A program made the translations under genes and the position numbers. A stretch of 64,000 nucleotides of DNA from Paramecium pentaurelia (lineage: Eukaryota; Ciliophora; Oligohymenophorea; Peniculida; Parameciidae), in contig CAJJDO010000022.1 of NCBI GenBank assembly GCA_905183005.1, positions 239,151 through 303,150 of the forward strand, in the 5' to 3' direction. This document shows, in pieces, positions 11,845 to 24,338 of the stretch; within the stretch, counting starts at the first letter, position 1, and each line of letters opens with the position of its first letter. The notes below the pieces were generated by a model. It had not been told where the DNA came from. It made no database searches and saw only the letters and a list, made by a program, of their open reading frames with translations.

Positions 11845-13157
11845 ATGATTTCCTAATCAGAAATAGAATCAATCAATAAGTATTTGTTGGAAGCAACTGG
11901 GACATTGGATAATATATAGAAAACATTTATTAAAAAATTTGAATCAGAACAAAATCCTTATCCCTATTTTTATTAAGGATTATGTGATAATGTAATAATA
12001 AATAAATTAATTTAGATATTCACAAAAGGATAAAGACTTCTTACTATCTATTTACTGTACAATTCAGAATTGAAATCATGTTTATAAGATATTTATAACT
12101 TTACATTAAATGATTTTGAAAGAAAATTTATTTAAGATCCATAGATTGTATATGATTTTATTAAGACATATAAGATAGTATGCTGCCATTACAATTAAGA
12201 CCTTGCTTGAAGAATAAGATAAATTTTCATCTAATGATAGGCCAAACCCCAAAGAGTAATCAAATAATTAAATTGCTCAGAATAAAATGAGGAATTGTAT
12301 TTCATTAAATAATAATAATCCACCTTCGTAAATATTTGTCTAATAATAGAAAATTAAGATAAAATTCTAATATTGAGTAAATTCAATAACAAAATGGATT
12401 TGAAATTGATTATTTTAGACCTATTCCAAATATTATTTAAACTAGATTTGATTGGATAGATTAATAAGACATATAATATTCAATTTGGGATTATTCATTA
12501 TAAATAAATTCAGATAAATTGAGTTAAATAAAAGAAATTATTTAGAAGGCACATAATGAATAAATTTCAGAATATGAATTGCAAGTATTAATTAATAGTT
12601 TAATTTTTAGTTATTTTAAGAATATTTAAAGAAAGACAATTACAATTTTTTAAAGAATAATGGTTTAATAAACTTTAATTTAAGTGAAATAATTGAAAAG
12701 AACTTAAATCTAGCATTTTTTTTGTTTTCTAAATATTTTCCTAATCCAGAATTTCTAGAGTAATAATATATAATTATTATAGACTTATGGATAACTTAGT
12801 ATAAATAGATGTAACACCAAATGGATTAGAAATAATGTGTATGGTTGTTTAATAATTTCATATTCCTTAAGAATATTTAAATTATTATATTAATTACTGC
12901 ATACAATTTTGTTAGAATATTAAAGTTTCATATATTATTTATATGTAGGAAAAAGGATAATAGGTTAGAATGATTAAGTATTTTACTATTTTTCTGAAAC
13001 ATTTGATCAATAAGAAACTTTATAAGACTTCAGATTTAGTAACAGAAGTAACTAATTTATAATTATCATTAAGTTATAAGCATTTTCAATAGAATTTTCA
13101 AATATAGGAGAAACTTCAAGTCTATTCAAATTAATCAAGAGTGATTTATCATTATGA
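11845..13157 (+). CDS. CNOT11-like CCR4-NOT complex subunit
   Basis: A protein of about 397 residues, assembled from six exons (introns 12178-12199, 12328-12349, 12585-12610, 12760-12782 and 13048-13073). The C-terminal half matches my memory of CNOT11: a proline-rich entry (FRPIPNI), then helices with FLELMDNL, IPQEYLNYYINYCIQFCQN, YMQEKGQQVRMIKYF, and the closing AFSIEFSNIGETSSLFKLIK. CNOT11 binds CNOT10 and the N-terminus of CNOT1 and helps recruit substrates for deadenylation of mRNA in the cytoplasm. The first intron has unusually high GC for this genome, so the exon 1/2 junction is the weakest part. The N-terminal 110 residues are hydrophilic and less conserved. Confidence 0.85.
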
Positions 13158-13340
13158 AGTAAATCAATTAATTTGCTTCTATATATTAGAAAAAAACTAA
13201 TTTAATAATAATAATAATATTTAAATTGCAATTGTATATTTAATCAAAAGTCTTCATCATTAACAAAATAATTTTGAAAATATTTATTTAACATTAAGTT
13301 CTATTTTGAATTAATTTAATTATATAACAGTTAAAATTAA

Positions 13341-13865
13341 ATGAGCTACTCATAAGAGTTCTCACCATTATCAATGAAGGAGGAAATGTTTTTTAAAAAC
13401 GAAACTGAATCCACATCATTAGAATAATAGTTACAAATTGCAAATGAAAAAGTTAATTAACTAATGCAGTATTAGCAATAATTAAGGTATTTTGTAAATC
13501 TCTATTTGAGTGAAGAACTAGAGCACTTGCATTATAAATATAGTGAGGCTTAGTAGGAGAATGAAATCCTCAGTAGCCAACTTAGATAAGGACCTGATGA
13601 AATGAAATTTCTTAATTGTGTATTAGATATGGTAAGAGTTTGTCACCCATCTGATAAATAAATAACTCTTAAATATGCATGGAAATGGTTGAAATATGTT
13701 GTTGATGATTATATTGAATTACGAAAGCGAAACAAAAGTGTAAATTCATAGTGTGAAGTCTTCAAAAATCCTAAAAAGAATTCTATAGTTGTAGGAGATT
13801 TGCTACGGAAAAATTGTTAAGTAGCAGAGAGTTAATATTTAAAGCATTCTAAATACAACAATTGA
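13341..13865 (+). CDS. Unrecognised protein with coiled coil
   Basis: A single-exon protein of 174 residues with ATG 184 bp after the CNOT11-like gene. Residues 25-95 form a coiled coil (LQIANEKVNQLMQYQQQLR and onward). They are followed by a helical segment with aromatic residues (LKYAWKWLKYVVDDYIEL) and a basic tail. No signal peptide or membrane helix is visible. I do not recognise the family; the codon use and lack of TGA support it being real. Confidence 0.65.
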
Positions 13866-14210
13866 TAGTTATATCGAATATATATTATAATAAAAGTTTT
13901 TGGTGAAGAATTAATTTAAATGAATAAGAGTTTCCAAATGAATATTTTTGAGAATTTTTCTTTTTATTTTAGTATTACATAGAATTATAAATACATAATT
14001 CATTAATAATACTGAAAATTATAATATTATACTTATTTAATATAAGATTTAATTCTAATTATAAAATATATTAATAAATAATCTTATGGTTCAAGCATTT
14101 CTGAATTTATATTTACAAATATTCTTAATATGTTGAATTATGCCATGAATAAATATAATTCTATATCTTGAATTATAAAGTAATTTTTTAAAATTTTAAT
14201 CAAATTAATT

Positions 14211-15064
14211 ATGAATCTTAAAATATAATACTAAGGTTAAGAACTCAATTTTGAAGGAATTAAATCTTTAAATGAATTAAAATCAAGATTACAATAAGCT
14301 GAGCCATAATTTGTTTTAGAGTCATTAACTTATAATGATGAAGAAAACGATATCATTACTATTTCTAATGAAAATGATTTTAATTGTCTGTCAGCAACTT
14401 CTTATTTGATTATTTAAGCTTATGGGAAATTTGATTAAGAATATGTCTTAAAAGATGTCAAAAAAAATAAAAATTTACTTAAAAGACTAGCAACTAAAGT
14501 AAATTAATTTAAGGAGAAATAAAAGAATAATCTAATTAATGTATAATATTAATTTAGTTATAGAGAAGAAACAATTATTAAACAAGGTTAACAAAAATTA
14601 TACAATAAAAATAGTATTTGACTTATGAAATTGATAAAGAGATATAATCCATTAAATAATAAATTGAGATCTAAAAAAAATTTAATATTATTAATAATAA
14701 AACTTAGATTAGGTGTGTAATATAAGAACAAATGATAAAATTTCATCTTTGTAATTTTGTTAAACAAGAAGAAGCTAATTTAACCTATAATGAAGAAACC
14801 TTAGAGTAATTTATGAGTAAAATTGAATTATTGGAAGAAAATATATTTGAAAGATTTTTTTAATCTTATAATTCTATGAGATTAAACAAATTAATAGAAA
14901 TGAAAGAAAAATAAATAAGTGGTAATGAAAATCTTCTTGAATTATCTAAATAGTTATAATTGTTAGAATAATTTAAAAAAAAATTATTATTTTAACTCAA
15001 TTTATAAGAAAATTATTTTACATAAAAATTAAAAGATGCAGAATACTTATTAGAAAATTTGTGA
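14211..15064 (+). CDS. PB1-domain-like coiled-coil protein
   Basis: A protein of 275 residues with one intron (14614-14639). The first 85 residues look like a PB1 domain: an N-terminal basic strand (MNLKIQYQGQ), a helix (LNELKSRLQQ), and an acidic loop, YNDEENDIITISNENDFN, that matches the OPCA motif used for pairing with basic PB1 surfaces. A lysine-rich linker and a Glu/Lys/Leu-rich region with coiled-coil character follow to the end. PB1 proteins scaffold signalling or autophagy complexes, but no other domain here points to a pathway. The PB1 call rests on pattern recognition only. Confidence 0.6.
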
Positions 15065-15287
15065 TTATTATTTATTTATTTATTTAAAAATAAATTATTA
15101 AACTTTTAATTTCTCAGACTTAATAAGATGATATAACTTAATAATATTTTAATCAAATAAAAGATTAATTATTATTGTAAAGTAATCAAAGATTAAATAA
15201 GTATCTTTGTAATTTAATATATAAAATACTTTTTTATTATTAGAAGAAATTTTGAACATAAATAAATTATTTTATATATTTTTTTCT

Positions 15288-15962
15288 ATGTTAAAGAAGC
15301 TAAAGTTAGAAATTAAGGATGTTACTGAAAAATTTAGGTCTAATAGGAAATATACTAGTCTTGAAAGAGTTAAGGAAGTAGAGAAAATAGTGATTAATGA
15401 AATACATAATAAAGATTTAGATTAAAAAGAACTTTTGTTACATTTAGCTTTAGAAATTGGTCATCCCTTAAAAGTCAAATCAATAGAGTTAAAAGAAGAG
15501 TTAGAGAATTTATTGTAATTAGTCTTAATCGAATTAATAAATTGTAAGGAAAGTTTGAATAAAGATGCCAGCGAATATTACTAATGTTTAGAGGCAATAA
15601 ATGATAAATTATATACAATAATTGCATACAAACTTAGATAATTAATGAAATATGAATAATTGAAATTTAGAATACCTAGATTTGGCAATACTTAAAAATT
15701 GCTTTAGAAAAAGATTAATTAATTGTTAGCTTGTGAAATTAATCATTCATTTTTACAAGAAAAGAGAGATGCAGAATATATTGATTAAATACGTAAGTAA
15801 TATTAAGAGAAAAAGACAATAAGAAAACTTACATATGGTTTTATATTTATTTATTTTGGAATATTATTTAGATAGAAAAAGTGGTTTTAATCAATAAATA
15901 AGCATTATAGATATGCATTATTTGGTTTTGTTGGGGCTGTGTTATTTTATCAATTATAATGA
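15288..15962 (+). CDS. Coiled-coil protein with C-terminal membrane anchor
   Basis: A single-exon protein of 224 residues. The first 175 residues are helical and charged (KKLKLEIKDVTEKFRS at the start), with several Leu-rich amphipathic stretches. Near the C-terminus are two short hydrophobic segments, one around YGFIFIYFGILF and one around YALFGFVGAVLFYQL, separated by basic residues. This suggests a tail-anchored or hairpin membrane protein facing the cytosol. I do not recognise a family. Its stop (15960-15962) lies just beyond the end of the opposite-strand locus. Confidence 0.65.
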
Positions 15963-15974
15963 CTATTTCTTTAC

Positions 15975-17483
15975 ATTCAAGTAAATCTAAAATAATAAGT
16001 ATAAATTAATAATGATTTTTAAAAAGATCTTGGTTTATAATATCTATTTCTTTCTTGATATTTCTGATTAAATCTTATATTACTATTTTAATAAATATAA
16101 TAATTTACATAAATATTATAAGTTTTCTTCATGTATTTGATAATTTCTGATTTATTTTCTAATATAAATTATATATTTCAGATATAAATTAGTTTTATTT
16201 AATTATTTCAAATTTATTATCATTAATCTAACCAATGAAGGCATCATTTTATAATTTAATTTAATCAATTTCACCATTCTTTAATTTATTTATATTCATT
16301 AGATTTCTTATTTCTAGATTTAGATTTTCTATAATTTATTATTTTCTTATAAGTGTCTCTTAAGTTTATTATTAAGTTTATTTAATTGAATCTTTTAAGA
16401 TATTCAATTGATTTTATAATTCTTATGTATTCAATTTATATTCTGATGTACATAAAAATTAATTTTTAAGTTCAGTATTCAATGTTGTTTTAATGATCAT
16501 CATTTATTATTATTAATTTTCAGCAAGTGAATTTAAATTCTTTATAACCAATTATAATTATCTTTGCACTTCTTAATTAGTTATATTTTCATTTATTTCT
16601 TATTTATCATTTTTAATTTATTATTAATTTATCATTTATTTTTCTCTATTTTATTCTTAATCAATTTTTTTGATATATTATTCCAATAATAATATTTGAT
16701 ACCTATAAGTTTTGTTAAATTTATAATTCACAGATTTATTTTTTTATTTATTCTTAAAGTTAAAAGTATTGTTGATTAGTATTTTAAATAAATTAATCTA
16801 ATTATTTAAGTTATTAATTCTATAATTTCTGATCTAATTATGGTTCTTATAAAAATGCTTTATTTTAGAATTTTGAAGGACTTCCTCCATTATTTTATCT
16901 ATTTTTATTAGGTGCATTATTTATTTGAATTTATTATTATTAAGTATTTAATGAAGAATTGATTGATTTGTCTAGAAATCGATCATTAGAACAAAATTAG
17001 TTGAAAATGAATTATTTCACTGCCCTAACCTTTTTTATTTCTTAAACAACAATCTTTCCTAATATATCTTAAGTTGAGCTACTATTTTCAATAGGAGCTT
17101 GATATAATGTCATACTTGAATCTTATGCTAGCATAGGACTGTTTAATTCTTTAATGAATTAATCTGTTTCTTGTTATTTTAATTTGATTGTTATATTTTA
17201 AACTATTTATTCAATGGTTTATTTTAAATTTGTTTCTGTTTAAAAGCTATTAATATGAATAATTAATTACATTCTTAATTTGAATTTCATTTGTTTATTT
17301 CCAAGAATTATTATTTGTTATTGATTCATCAAATATTAGCGATTTTTCTTAAAATTTCATTGGTTATTTCTAAGATAGAAGTATAGGTGATGAATTTCTA
17401 TTTTTAAGAGCACCTGTTTGAAATATTGATTATTTATTAAGAGATGATGGTTTTTATGTAATATTCTTCTATTGATTACTCAT
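15975..17483 (-). pseudogene. Coiled-coil locus with apparent frame breaks
   Basis: The minus strand reads as Q/N/K/E-rich coiled-coil protein for about 490 codons, but not in one frame. From ATG 17483 the frame gives a serine-rich start (SSPILLSQKQPMKFQEKS). Coding-like sequence then continues in the +1 frame near 17240 (QTETNLKQTIEQ), again in +1 near 16710 (after CELQIQQNLQ), and again near 16165. None of the three shifts can be explained by a GT...AG intron of 20-35 nt. The end is unclear; a last in-frame helix (IKKEIDIINQDLFKNHYQ) runs to about 15990. A decayed gene, sequence errors, or real frameshifting are all possible. Low complexity makes frame choice less certain than elsewhere. 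Confidence 0.4.
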
Positions 17484-17510
17484 ATTAAATTAAATAATTT
17501 ATAATAAATA

Positions 17511-19922
17511 TCACATTCTAGCCTACAATGACAAGTTTTCTAATATTTTGGGATCAATTTTAACATCATTTTTACAATTTTTACCAGCACAATCTAATAT
17601 TTCCATATAAAATCCTGCTATCAATCCTTCTTCATCAACAGAAACCATATCATAAAATAATTGCATAATAAAATATAAATCTACCTAGAATTATTTAAAT
17701 AAGTCTTCTGAGAAATAAGTTCCTCTTACTTTTTGTAATAATACTTTCAAAACATATTTTACAACAGTTATAAGTAAACTATTTCTATCATTAATATTTG
17801 TTTCTAATATCTTACACTTTCTCACCATAACAATTTCCATTTAAATATTGAAAGTACTTTATTATATAATGGATACTTTCTTAACAAGTCCTCTTTTTGT
17901 ATCAGGAAATAGTAGTCCTAATGCTTCAATGAAATTTTTGACTTCATTAAATAACATCTTTTATGTAATTTGTTGTTAGTACACAACATTTTCTTAATTG
18001 AGATATTAGAATATAATATTTATCCAATGTTCACTCTAAGCTTATGCAAATAAAATTAAATTCTTTTATGTAGATCCATTTATATAAGTTTTAAGTTTAT
18101 TTAATTCTTAATCAGTTGGTTATCGAACTTAATAATTAAATTATATAATTACTTTTATATCCTTAAAAAACTTAACTAACAAGTTCAAATAATTTATTAC
18201 TCAATGTTTTAGAGTACAATTATAAAAATTAGTTTGAAAATAAATAATAATATGTAGAATCATTAGTGTTTAATAATGGTAGTACTTGCTAAATAATATA
18301 ATTATCATTAAATAATTAATTTAATTAATCTTAAGATATGGAAATTGATCTAAATGCAAAAATCTTACCTATAAATTTAACAAACTCTATTAAAGAGGCT
18401 TAGATTAAATTTAAATAAGTTTCTTATTCTCTTAAATAACTCTATTATTAAGAAAATACAAAAGCTTTAAGATCTAATAAACGTATAGTTGTGAATGCAA
18501 TTAATTTTTATTTGATAACAGTAATGAGAGTCATAATCTCCCTTTTAATTTCATCAGTAGGTTACAAACGTTATAAATCATTTTTAGCAAAAACAAGTAA
18601 TTCTAGAAATTGTACTCTTAAATGACTAAATGATGTAAAAACCTATCCTCTACAAATATTTTCAACATTTTCTGTAAATTTATCAATTATTTCAGTTCTT
18701 AATTATTGTCTAATTGAATTATTTTCAAATAATGATTAGAGTTCAGTTTATAATTTAACAAATACTTCATTAACTTAAACATTATTAATTTTCTTTTAAC
18801 TCATCTTATCAGTAACTCCTTAAAAAACTCCATGAATAATTTCTTTAATACATTAAGTTGATAATTATTCTAATGATTTATCTCTAAGTGTTCCTCTGAT
18901 TTCTATTAATAAAAAAGAAACCTCCACTTTTAATTCTTTAAATATAATTTAACATAATTAATTGATTAACCATAAAATAGATCCTTAAATGGCTGAATCT
19001 GAATTAACAATTTCTTTTTCTTTCATTTATTTATATTCTTCTAATTCTTCAACAGTATAATCATATCTTTTATCTTCTAAATAATCCATTAAATTAACAA
19101 CTTCTGAAGATTTAGTAATAGCTGCTTTATCTATTAATTCTTTGGCTACAGTTAAATATCTTTCTTTAATAATCTTTTGATAATGTCTAAGTACAGCTTC
19201 TTCATCATCCATTATTTATATTAACTTTTTAACTGCTGATCTTGCTTCTTAAGTAGATATTGAAACTTTAGATTCAGAATATAATTATAAAAGTGGATTT
19301 TATTATTTAAATTCAATTAATGAACTCCAAAGAATTTATCTTGCATTATCTAATTTTTAATTGGTTTCTTTATAAATTGGTTATATAAGTGGTTCATTTT
19401 TGTATTGATCCAAAGTTGAATAACATTATTTATAATACTAAGCAGTCTCATTAAAATATTCATCATAATTCTTTCCTTTACTAATTTTATATTGATCTAA
19501 TTCCTTTTATATCACATGAGGAAAATTGCAAACTGAATTTAGACGACTCAAATCCTTATTGACTGTATCTAATTTTATTATTTCTTCTCTTTTAATTGAT
19601 AATTAAGAATCTATTCTTCTGGACAATTAGGCTATCTTAGTCATAGATTGTGCCAAAGTCTCAACTTTTTAATCTATTTAGGTAATATCAGTTTTCATTT
19701 TTTTTACGGTATCAATTGAGGATATGAATTTACTACAACTAAATTGAGCAATTACCTATAATTTTCAAAAACTAATGATTATATATCTTAATCATATTCT
19801 TTAATCTCTTATTACAATTAATTATGTCTTTGTATTAAATCTTAAACACTATGATTCTTTAAGAATTCACCAACATATTTTTAACAATCAAATCTAGATG
19901 AATCAATATCAAGTTAATCCAT
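17511..19922 (-). CDS. VPS51: VPS51 subunit of GARP/EARP tethering complex
   Basis: A protein of 787 residues with two introns (19733-19755 and 18128-18152). The N-terminus matches the Vps51 signature closely: DIDSSRFDCQKYVGEFLKN, then HNQLQQEIKEYDQDIQSLVFENY, then KFISSIDTVKKMKTDI, where family members read D(L)DSPxFDxxxYV...LVYENYxKFIxATDTIxxMK. Splicing of the first intron restores the ENY-SKFI junction exactly. The rest is helical, as in CATCHR tethers, and the length is close to that of human VPS51. Vps51 binds the other GARP subunits and a t-SNARE at the trans-Golgi and serves retrograde endosome-to-Golgi transport. The downstream sorting nexin and DOP1 genes act in the same routes, but they are separate transcription units. 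Confidence 0.92.
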
Positions 19923-20017
19923 ATTATTATTATTATTAATTTATAAAATAAATAAATATTTTATTATATAATTATATGAAATATATTGATATATTATAAT
20001 AATATAATTTTTACACT

Positions 20018-20762
20018 TCATAAATTAACTTCAATACCATCACAATTATGAATAAATTAGCCTGTTAATGTTTGTATAGTTCTTGAATGAGAAACACACA
20101 CAAAAGGCTCTTCAAATTAAAGATATTTTTTGCATTCTTCTACTCTTTTAGTATTTTCTTCAAAAGTCTCAACTTAAATTGGATGTTGTTTCATATACTC
20201 CAATACTTTCTCAATGCATGCTTAACTTCCATATTCAGTCTCTTTAATGTATTATTTCAAAATATTTGCGCTATTTTTATTATATATAAATTCAAGGGAC
20301 CACATATTTGGATGTTCTTTTATTTAAGGATTAGATAATAATCTATCATAATTAATAAATGGATATTCATTAATTGTTTCTTGTATTCTAATTCCAAAAT
20401 CACATCCAGATAAAAACATTTCACGCAAATATGGTTCAATAACAAATTTAGGTTTATTTGGATGGTTTTAAAAGAGTAATACTGCCGTTTCCACAGCTCT
20501 TTTTAATGGACTTACAACAACTGTTTCAATTCGGAGATCTTCAAATTTAGTTGGATCACACTATGTAAGTTTAATATGCTATGTTGGTAAGTACTTATTC
20601 TCTTCCAAATTTAGTTAATGGAGCATCACAATATTTAGATGAGTATTTCACATCTTAATCTTCATCCTCTAATTTTACTTCAGTCACTGAATTCTTTGCA
20701 ATTCTTTAGGCTAAATTATACTCTGATTCTGCATGTCGAATAAATACAACTTTCTTTTCCAT
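20018..20762 (-). CDS. Histidine phosphatase superfamily (phosphoglycerate mutase-like)
   Basis: A protein of 236 residues with one 34-nt intron (20561-20594). It starts with the catalytic RHAESEYN motif (the RHG/RHA phospho-acceptor histidine) at residues 9-16. SPLKRAVETA carries the second catalytic arginine. A VSHS motif near the C-terminus supplies the second histidine. The middle is acidic and has no recognised extra domain. Such enzymes dephosphorylate sugars, proteins or small phosphates. It is more divergent than glycolytic PGM, so a phosphatase of unknown substrate is the safest call. The start ATG is the only one before the motif. Confidence 0.87.
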
Positions 20763-20941
20763 TATTATAATTTAAATTATTATTTTATTGTAATCCAATA
20801 AATCTAATAATAATTACTATATTCTTTAATATCTTATAAAATTTATTATCATATAGATAATTTATCAATAAAAGTATCTGAAATCATCATCAATTACAAT
20901 TACATTCATCAATTTAATTTAAATTAAACATTAATTTCTAT

Positions 20942-22454
20942 ATGGATTAATAATCTGAACCAAATACCCAAGAATAGGTTATAAAATAAACGGATGAGTA
21001 ATCATAATCCCCTCAAACAATCCTCCAATAAGAGACCATTAAAGAAGTCGTTTATCCAGATGTCTAAATCTAAATTTTCATTGAAGATGCAATCATCAAG
21101 GATGCAGGATTTGGATAAAAATTCACAGCTTACTTGATTAAAGGTTCAGACAATCAAGGATCATTTGAAATCTACAGAAGATATAATGATTTCTTTGAAT
21201 TAAGAGAATTATTGGTTAAGAAATGGCCAGGATGCTACATTCCACCAATTCCTGAAAAAGCATTAGCAAGTGGCAATGACTAAGAGACTGTATAAATTAG
21301 AAAAAGACTAATGGAAGTCTTTTTGATAGCCATTTCATAATTACCCTACATTTATTATTCCGAAGATTTTTAGTAGTTGTTTTTAAGATCCAATTCTTAA
21401 GATATTGCAAAAGTAAACATCAACGTTATAATAATAAGGTATATCAACAGTAAAAAGCACCTACCACAACTGAAATTATTGATAGATTAAAGACAGCCTT
21501 CCCAAACCTTGATGTAAGAGAGTAATAAAACAGTGAATATATGTTGGCCATTAGTACGTTTTCAGGATAATTAAGAAAAACTTAGGCTACTCTAAAAATA
21601 TATATTGATTAATCTAATATTGTTGCATAAGCTAGAAGAATGCTATAGGATGAAAAAAGTATTACAATATTATATATTAGTGAATTTATTTAATGGATCT
21701 TTGCCACTTTATGAAAAGACTATACTTAATGAGTATGTTTATGGTAAAGAGTAATAATTAGTACTCTCAAATCCTTCAAATCAAGATGAATATAAAAAGA
21801 TTCTAGAAGAAATTGTATAAATTCTCACATATGATGTTAATAGAAAGATAATAATAAAAAATAAAATAGCATCAATTATTTAACTGACTTGTTTAGATAT
21901 GAATTGAAAGATGCTGAATCTATGTAACAAACCCTAATCTACAGAGATTAAATTATCGTTATAAGAGCTAAATAAGAATAAAAAATGAGAGAAGACTAAG
22001 CTGAATTAGCAAAAATGGCTGCAAAATAATAAACTTTAACCACTATCACTAATTCTACATTTAACAAATCGAAAGATGCTTCATAAGTTAAAGTCGAATC
22101 AAGAATTTCAGAAGTAAATTATTAATAATAATTAGGGATAACAAGAAATAGACAAACTATCTACTTTATATAATATAATAACAGCAATTATAGCCACTAA
22201 AGAAATTGAAAAATATAGAAAGGCTAGGGTCAATCATTATCATAAATTTTTGAGATCTATATAATAATCAGAGGCTAAATTATATCAAATTGAAAATGAT
22301 TTTTTGCAAAAACTTATACAAGAGTCTTAAAAATAATTATAATAATCAAAGTAAGAACAAGATTAAAAATAAGAACTATAATAAGAATAATATAAAGAAC
22401 AATAATAATATAAAGAACAATAATAATAATAATAACAATAACAATAACAATAAC

Positions 22455-22504
<50 letters not shown>

Positions 22505-22564
22505 TAATTTTAAGAGTAGCCCTAGGAATAATAAGAATTACCTGATCAAGAATAACCAAAATGA
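20942..22564 (+). CDS. PX-domain sorting nexin with polyQ tail
   Basis: A protein of 507 residues with four introns (21413-21438, 21659-21680, 21815-21843 and 22114-22135). Residues 40-160 form a PX domain: FIEDAIIKDAGFGQKF, the phosphoinositide-binding RRYNDF motif near residue 83, a KKWPGCYIPPIPEK proline loop and a RKRLMEVFL helix. The rest is helical and could form a BAR dimer, as in SNX1/SNX2/Vps5. It ends with 30 consecutive glutamines (22418-22507) and a Q/E/P tail. PX-BAR proteins bind endosomal PI3P and shape retromer tubules. The BAR call is inferred from helix content and position. Expansion or contraction of the CAA/TAA tract would alter the tail length without a frameshift. Confidence 0.85.
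22418..22507 (+). repeat. (CAA/TAA)30 microsatellite in coding sequence
   Basis: Mixed CAA and TAA triplets, all glutamine in the sorting nexin frame. The CAA interruptions are clustered at the start and the TAA run is purer in the middle. Confidence 0.95.
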
Positions 22565-23574
22565 TTTTGTATCAAATAAGTATTTTTAATTTAAAAAGAT
22601 CATCTACTTAATCTAATTTATATATCTTCGGCCTATAGTATTTGTTCCTGTAAAATATAAAATTGTTTAACAGCTCATGGAATTATTTATACAACTAGAT
22701 AATTCTCTTAGAATATGAAATTTTTTATTCTTTAATCAATAAAAAGTATCTAATAAATTTTAATTTATCTTATTAAAAAAATAATTTGAAATTCTTCTGA
22801 TAAGTCCAAAAAAATATATTTTACTTAAATTATGCATTTTCTTTATTTCTTGAGGTTAAATTAGTATTTTGATCAAATAATAATAAAAAATGTATGTTTA
22901 TTGAATTAATCAAAATTACCTTTTGATAATATATTCTTTTAAATAGTTAATATATGCCATCTTGAATTGACATATATTTTTGATTCAGATTATGAAATTA
23001 ATAAAAAGAAAACTATAGAAATGTAAAAATTACTCCTAATGAAGAATTGAAGTTATCTTTAATTTAAATAATAGATTTTATGATGATTAAAACAATGAAA
23101 TTCTAATGTGGAGATTATATGGTTTCAATTTATGATTAAATTGATAATTTTGAATTATTGATTATTTTTAAGTTTCAATTTATAAATTATATTAAATCAT
23201 TAATTCAAAAAATCTATTAATCATGTATATAGAATTAAAGGATTGAAAAAAATAAGGATGGAATTATCTTATATGATTTTAAGTTTGAATTTGATATTTT
23301 GAATTGATGGATATATATTTAAATGTTTAATAATAAATAAGATATGTACCTTATTTAATATATGAAATGTTGATAAGCTAAATTAATATGATTAGAAAAT
23401 AGTGTAGATTTGTAAAAATAATAATAATGATATTTAATCAGATAGCGACGTTGAAACTGACATCAATGCTGTTTCAGATGGTTGATCCATTGTACGTCTC
23501 ATCATATTAAATTATATACTAAAATAACTTATATTATGATATAAATAATAATGATATTAATTTTATGGGTTGTT
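22565..23574. other. No confident gene; scattered coding-like fragments
   Basis: About 1 kb of AT-rich sequence. On + near 22640-22720 a short frame reads FVPVKYKIVQQLMELFIQLD, which recalls the start of the CDT1 domain (P-x-KY-x-hh...LD), but the frame then breaks and I cannot join it by short introns. On + an acidic end (SDSDVETDINAVSDG) stops at TGA 23483-23485. On the other strand ATG 23490 opens a frame of 80-odd codons over the same bases. None is convincing alone. It may be a decayed gene or an intron-rich one I failed to assemble. Confidence 0.3.
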
Positions 23575-24229
23575 TCATAATAAACCATTTTATTATAGCA
23601 ATTATTAATACCTCAATATTTTAGCATCTTTTTATTTCATGAGTTCATCCATGCGATGCAATTTTTATTCTAATACCTAGAATTGTAAAATAATAATGAA
23701 ATTATAACCTCAATGGTTTCACGCAATTCAAAAATTTGTTAATCTTTTTACCATTCGTTTGCTAATAATGGTGGTGGTGCAATTTGACTGTCTGCTTATT
23801 GAGGTTGTTTCTCAGCAGAATTAGTATTGTTTTCTAAATAGTATTCCAATTTAGCTTAAACAAACTTTAATACTCTCTCAACTGCTTCAGATTAGCATGA
23901 AATCACACTATCAACTTATTCTCTATATTAAATATTCAAATTTATACTTGGAGAGAGTAAAGCCAATTCTTTTGAATACTTTTGTGTTTAATGTATCCCA
24001 ATTATACTTTTTCTATTTAACAGAATTAGCTTGACTGTAATTATGCATCTGATCAAATTCAAATCATTAATACATCAACCAATTTAGGTAGAAAATAATG
24101 CATTATTTCAGCCATCAATATGCCATCAGCGAAATCTCTTGCTATATTCTTTTTTGGTCTACTGAGAGGTATTTAATCGACCCATGTATAAATTTCATTT
24201 AATTCTTCTTCTTTTAGTGGTTAAAGCAT
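23575..24229 (-). CDS. SPEF1: SPEF1-like CH-domain axonemal protein
   Basis: A protein of 190 residues with three introns (24049-24073, 23923-23947 and 23677-23708). The N-terminal 110 residues match the SPEF1 (CLAMP) calponin-homology domain: YTWVDQIPLSRPKKNIARDF, ADGILMAEIMHYFLPKLVD, then NYSQANSVKQKKYNWDTLN and KVFKRIGF. After a Q/P-rich linker the C-terminal coiled coil reads ELRETIEVLEQKLHRMDELM, as in the family. SPEF1 binds and bundles microtubules in the central pair of motile cilia and in cortical arrays, which suits a ciliate. All three introns are needed to rebuild conserved blocks. The last has a GTT donor. Confidence 0.92.
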
Positions 24230-24338
24230 TAATTAATATTTATAATCAATTATATAATAAAGTATTATTAATATGTTAAGATTTAATTTCTAAATAATTT
24301 ATTACGTAATGATAAATCATAGGTATTATGTCTAAATT

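Noticed and set aside
13865..14210. Possible extra gene between two small + genes
   Set aside because: AT-rich gap; no frame of protein-like content longer than about 40 codons.
22314..22559. Minus-strand Ile/Val-rich ORF
   Set aside because: It is the complement of the polyQ repeat of the sorting nexin gene.
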